This document shows positions 62,069 to 64,000 of a DNA stretch of 64,000 nucleotides, piece after piece (position 1 is the first letter of the stretch; every line of letters begins with the position of its first letter). Both the position numbers and the translations under genes were made by a program. The notes beneath the pieces are model-generated. The model saw nothing but the letters and a program-made list of their open reading frames with translations. It did not search any database and was not told the DNA's origin. This DNA is from Desulfofundulus kuznetsovii DSM 6115 (lineage in GTDB: Bacteria; Bacillota; Desulfotomaculia; Desulfotomaculales; Desulfovirgulaceae), in the NCBI RefSeq assembly GCF_000214705.1, contig NC_015573.1, positions 3,479,001 through 3,543,000 on the forward strand, written 5' to 3'.

Positions 62069-64000
62069 TCAAAATTGCTTCCCGGCGGAAGTTGGTGGCC
62101 CCTCATTTAAAGCGTGTTCCACCTCCCCTGCGTCGCTGGCTCCGCTGCCAGCGCACCTGGTTACAAAGAGCTCGGCCAGATGGGGGTCGAACTGCCGGCC
62201 GGCTTCTTTTCTGATCTCTTCCAGGGCTTCCCGGTGTGTCTTGGCCCGGCGGTAGGGACGGTTTGTAGTCATGGCATCGAAGCTGTCAGCAATGGCAATA
62301 ATGCGGGCGCCCAGGGGGATGGCTTCGCCAGCCAGGCCGTCGGGATAGCCTTTCCCGTCGTAACGTTCGTGGTGATGCCGGATCAGGGGTACCATCTCCT
62401 CCAGGGATTTGATCTGCTGTACAATTTCGGCCCCGATAACCGGGTGACACTGGCATAACTCCTTTTCTGCCTCGCTTAATGGTCCGGGTTTGTTCAGGAT
62501 TTCTTCCGGGATGTCTACTTTCCCCAGGTCGTGCAGAAAGGCGGCCACCTTGATTTTTTTCACTTCCTCCGGGGCCAGCCCTGTTGCCCGGGCCAGGGCG
62601 GTGGCATAATGGGCTACCTTTTCAGAATGGCCGTAAGTGTAGCGGTCCTTGTTGTTGACCATGGCCAGGAGACCCCCGATGCTGTACAGCACGTCCCGCT
62701 CACCCGGCCAGTCCAGCTCCAGTTCTTTAAAGGCCGAAAACCAGACTTCCACCCTGTTTTTGGCATTGCGCTTGGCGTTGTACATTGCTTCGTCGGCCTG
62801 CCTGATCAGTTCGGCGGCGCTGGAGGCGTCACCAGGGAAACAGGACACCCCGACCGAGACGGTGATCCTGCCGCCGGGCATAAGCTCCCGGTAGGGGAAG
62901 GGGTAGTCCGCGATAGCACGGCGCAGGCGTTCTCCCACTTCCACTGCCACCGCCTGGTCCGCGCCGGGCAGGATTACGGCAAATTCGTCCCCGCCGTAGC
63001 GCCCCACAATGTCCACCTGGCGCACATTCTTTTCCAGCAGGCGGGCCAGTTGCCTGAGCAGTTCGTCTCCCGCCGGATGGCCGAACTGGTCGTTGTAGCT
63101 TTTGAAGTTGTCCACATCCATCATTAAGTAAGCCAATTTCCCGCCCTGTTCGCTTGCCCGGGCCACTTCGCGGTCCAGCACCTGTTTGAAATAAGAGTGA
63201 TTGTAGAGCATGGTCAGGCTGTCCCGCACGGCCAGCCCCCGCAGTTTCTCTTCCACCACCTTGCGCTCGGTGATATCCCTGGTAATGAGCACGACGCCGT
63301 GCACTCTGCCCCTTTTATCACGCAGCTGCAGGCAATCGGTAAGCAGGGCATAGTGCCATCCATTGGTGGTGATATAGCTTTGCTCCACATTGCAGATATC
63401 CTCACCGGCAGTCAGGGCGGCGGCCACCGGATAGCTGAAGGCCACCTCGCCCGGCCGCTGCCGGCCGGTAAAAACAGCCTCAAAAGGCATCCCCGCCACT
63501 GCTCTGCCATTTAAACCGAAAATTTCCTCCGCCGCCCGGTTAATCAGGTAAATACGGCCGTCACGGTGCACCACGATTATCGCATTTCTGGTATTCAAAA
63601 GGATGAGCCGGTAGACGAGGTTTTCCAGGATTAGCCTGCGATTTACCAGAAAGCCGAAGATGGCAGCTGTGAAAAGGATGAGCAACCCGCCGCCAAATCC
63701 CCACCAGAGAGCCTGCCTGATGCTGAAAATAGCCTCATGCAGGGACTCGTTCAGGTCCATCAGACGCATTTCTTGCAGTTTATCGACCTGGTCGAGCATT
63801 TCCTCAATCAGGATTACTGCGCCGCTCTGCCGGGCAGCGCGGGCTGCGTCTTCAATGTTTCCCTGCTCCACCAGGGGAATGATTTCTTTTTCACAAAGGG
63901 CGACATACTTTTGCTGCCGGACCAGGATTTCCTCTACCAGGGCCTTTCGGGCCGGGCGGACCACCTGCCGCAGCTGTTCCATTTCCTGCTGGCTGAGACG
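62069..64000 (-). CDS. PAS-GGDEF-HD-GYP c-di-GMP regulator (5' end outside window)
   Basis: Membrane signalling protein with both synthase and phosphodiesterase modules. The frame remains open past ATG at 63982 to the window edge, so the N-terminus, probably with a first transmembrane helix, is missing. Visible parts: a four-helix sensory bundle (to about residue 85), a transmembrane helix (about 92-112), a PAS domain (about 125-245), GGDEF with RYGGDEF and the I-site RQVD five residues upstream (about 250-410), and HD-GYP with AFLHDLGKVDIP and GKGYPDGL (about 435-610). Both catalytic motifs are intact, so net activity depends on the sensed signal. Confidence 0.93.
   Translation of the reverse strand, partial: RLSQQEMEQLRQVVRPARKALVEEILVRQQKYVALCEKEIIPLVEQGNIEDAARAARQSGAVILIEEMLDQVDKLQEMRLMDLNESLHEAIFSIRQALWWGFGGGLLILFTAAIFGFLVNRRLILENLVYRLILLNTRNAIIVVHRDGRIYLINRAAEEIFGLNGRAVAGMPFEAVFTGRQRPGEVAFSYPVAAALTAGEDICNVEQSYITTNGWHYALLTDCLQLRDKRGRVHGVVLITRDITERKVVEEKLRGLAVRDSLTMLYNHSYFKQVLDREVARASEQGGKLAYLMMDVDNFKSYNDQFGHPAGDELLRQLARLLEKNVRQVDIVGRYGGDEFAVILPGADQAVAVEVGERLRRAIADYPFPYRELMPGGRITVSVGVSCFPGDASSAAELIRQADEAMYNAKRNAKNRVEVWFSAFKELELDWPGERDVLYSIGGLLAMVNNKDRYTYGHSEKVAHYATALARATGLAPEEVKKIKVAAFLHDLGKVDIPEEILNKPGPLSEAEKELCQCHPVIGAEIVQQIKSLEEMVPLIRHHHERYDGKGYPDGLAGEAIPLGARIIAIADSFDAMTTNRPYRRAKTHREALEEIRKEAGRQFDPHLAELFVTRCAGSGASDAGEVEHALNEGPPTSAGKQF

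Overview
The window looks like a chromosomal segment from a GC-rich, spore-forming, Gram-positive sulfate reducer of the Desulfotomaculum/Desulfofundulus/Pelotomaculum type. The evidence is a dissimilatory sulfite reductase cluster in its Gram-positive form (dsrAB, dsrD, dsrMK, dsrC and a CbiA-like dsrN, with no dsrJOP visible), together with spore genes (spo0F, sleB-ypeB), a SCIFF peptide and its radical SAM maturase, and the Firmicute gene order ywiB-argS-pyrG...spo0F-fba-fsa-rho-rpmE. I see no rRNA, tRNA or CRISPR array. Genus-level assignment is inference.

Layout. 1-17000: a mostly minus-strand housekeeping block (rpmE, LysM/M23 peptidase, rho, DUF2062, fsa, fba, zinc-ribbon protein, spo0F, Yip1, sppA, pyrG, XapX, argS, DUF1934). 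A plus-strand REC-REC-GGDEF gene, a radical SAM gene and an autoregulated-looking fic gene lie near the left end. 17200-24240: an anion-transport module with a small membrane protein, a TSUP (TauE/SafE) permease and partner, a CBS protein in an apparent operon with a catalytically degraded IS1634-type transposase homologue, and a DASS (SLC13) permease. Rex-like operators and a recurrent GTAGTGACAA motif are concentrated here. 24380-31900: a catabolic module (T-box, Lrp/AsnC regulator, aminotransferase, Na+/solute symporter, paaK, iorAB) that fits oxidation of amino acids through aryl- or acylpyruvates to CoA esters.

31900-34000: the germination pair sleB-ypeB. 34290-44210: dsrN-dsrC-dsrK-dsrM, three SRB-associated genes (HEAT/zinc ribbon, FmdB, TPR), dsrD, dsrB, dsrA and a 2[4Fe-4S] ferredoxin, all minus strand. 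The ferredoxin can feed electrons, DsrAB reduces sulfite, DsrC carries the trisulfide product, DsrMK links this to the menaquinone pool, and DsrN probably amidates siroheme. 44470-48520: rlmH, murA, a metalloprotease and a TPR membrane protein. 48660-53600: a DUF1156-like DNA methylase gene cleanly split by an IS66 element with a perfect 8-bp target duplication. 53860-57200: a G5/LysM/M23 peptidase and the scfA-scfB pair. 57500-64000: a CBS protein, an IS1634 transposase, a TnpB-less IS200/IS605-like palindromic element that seems to encode a structured RNA, an acetate transporter (satP family), a decayed Cache-domain fragment, and a PAS-GGDEF-HD-GYP protein that runs off the right edge.

Intergenic spaces are rich in several families of short GC-rich, partly palindromic repeats, including a complete MITE with terminal inverted repeats. 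One repeat has become the start codon and N-terminus of a peptidase gene. The most unusual items are the exapted transposase with its possible operators, the IS605-like RNA element and the captured repeat.
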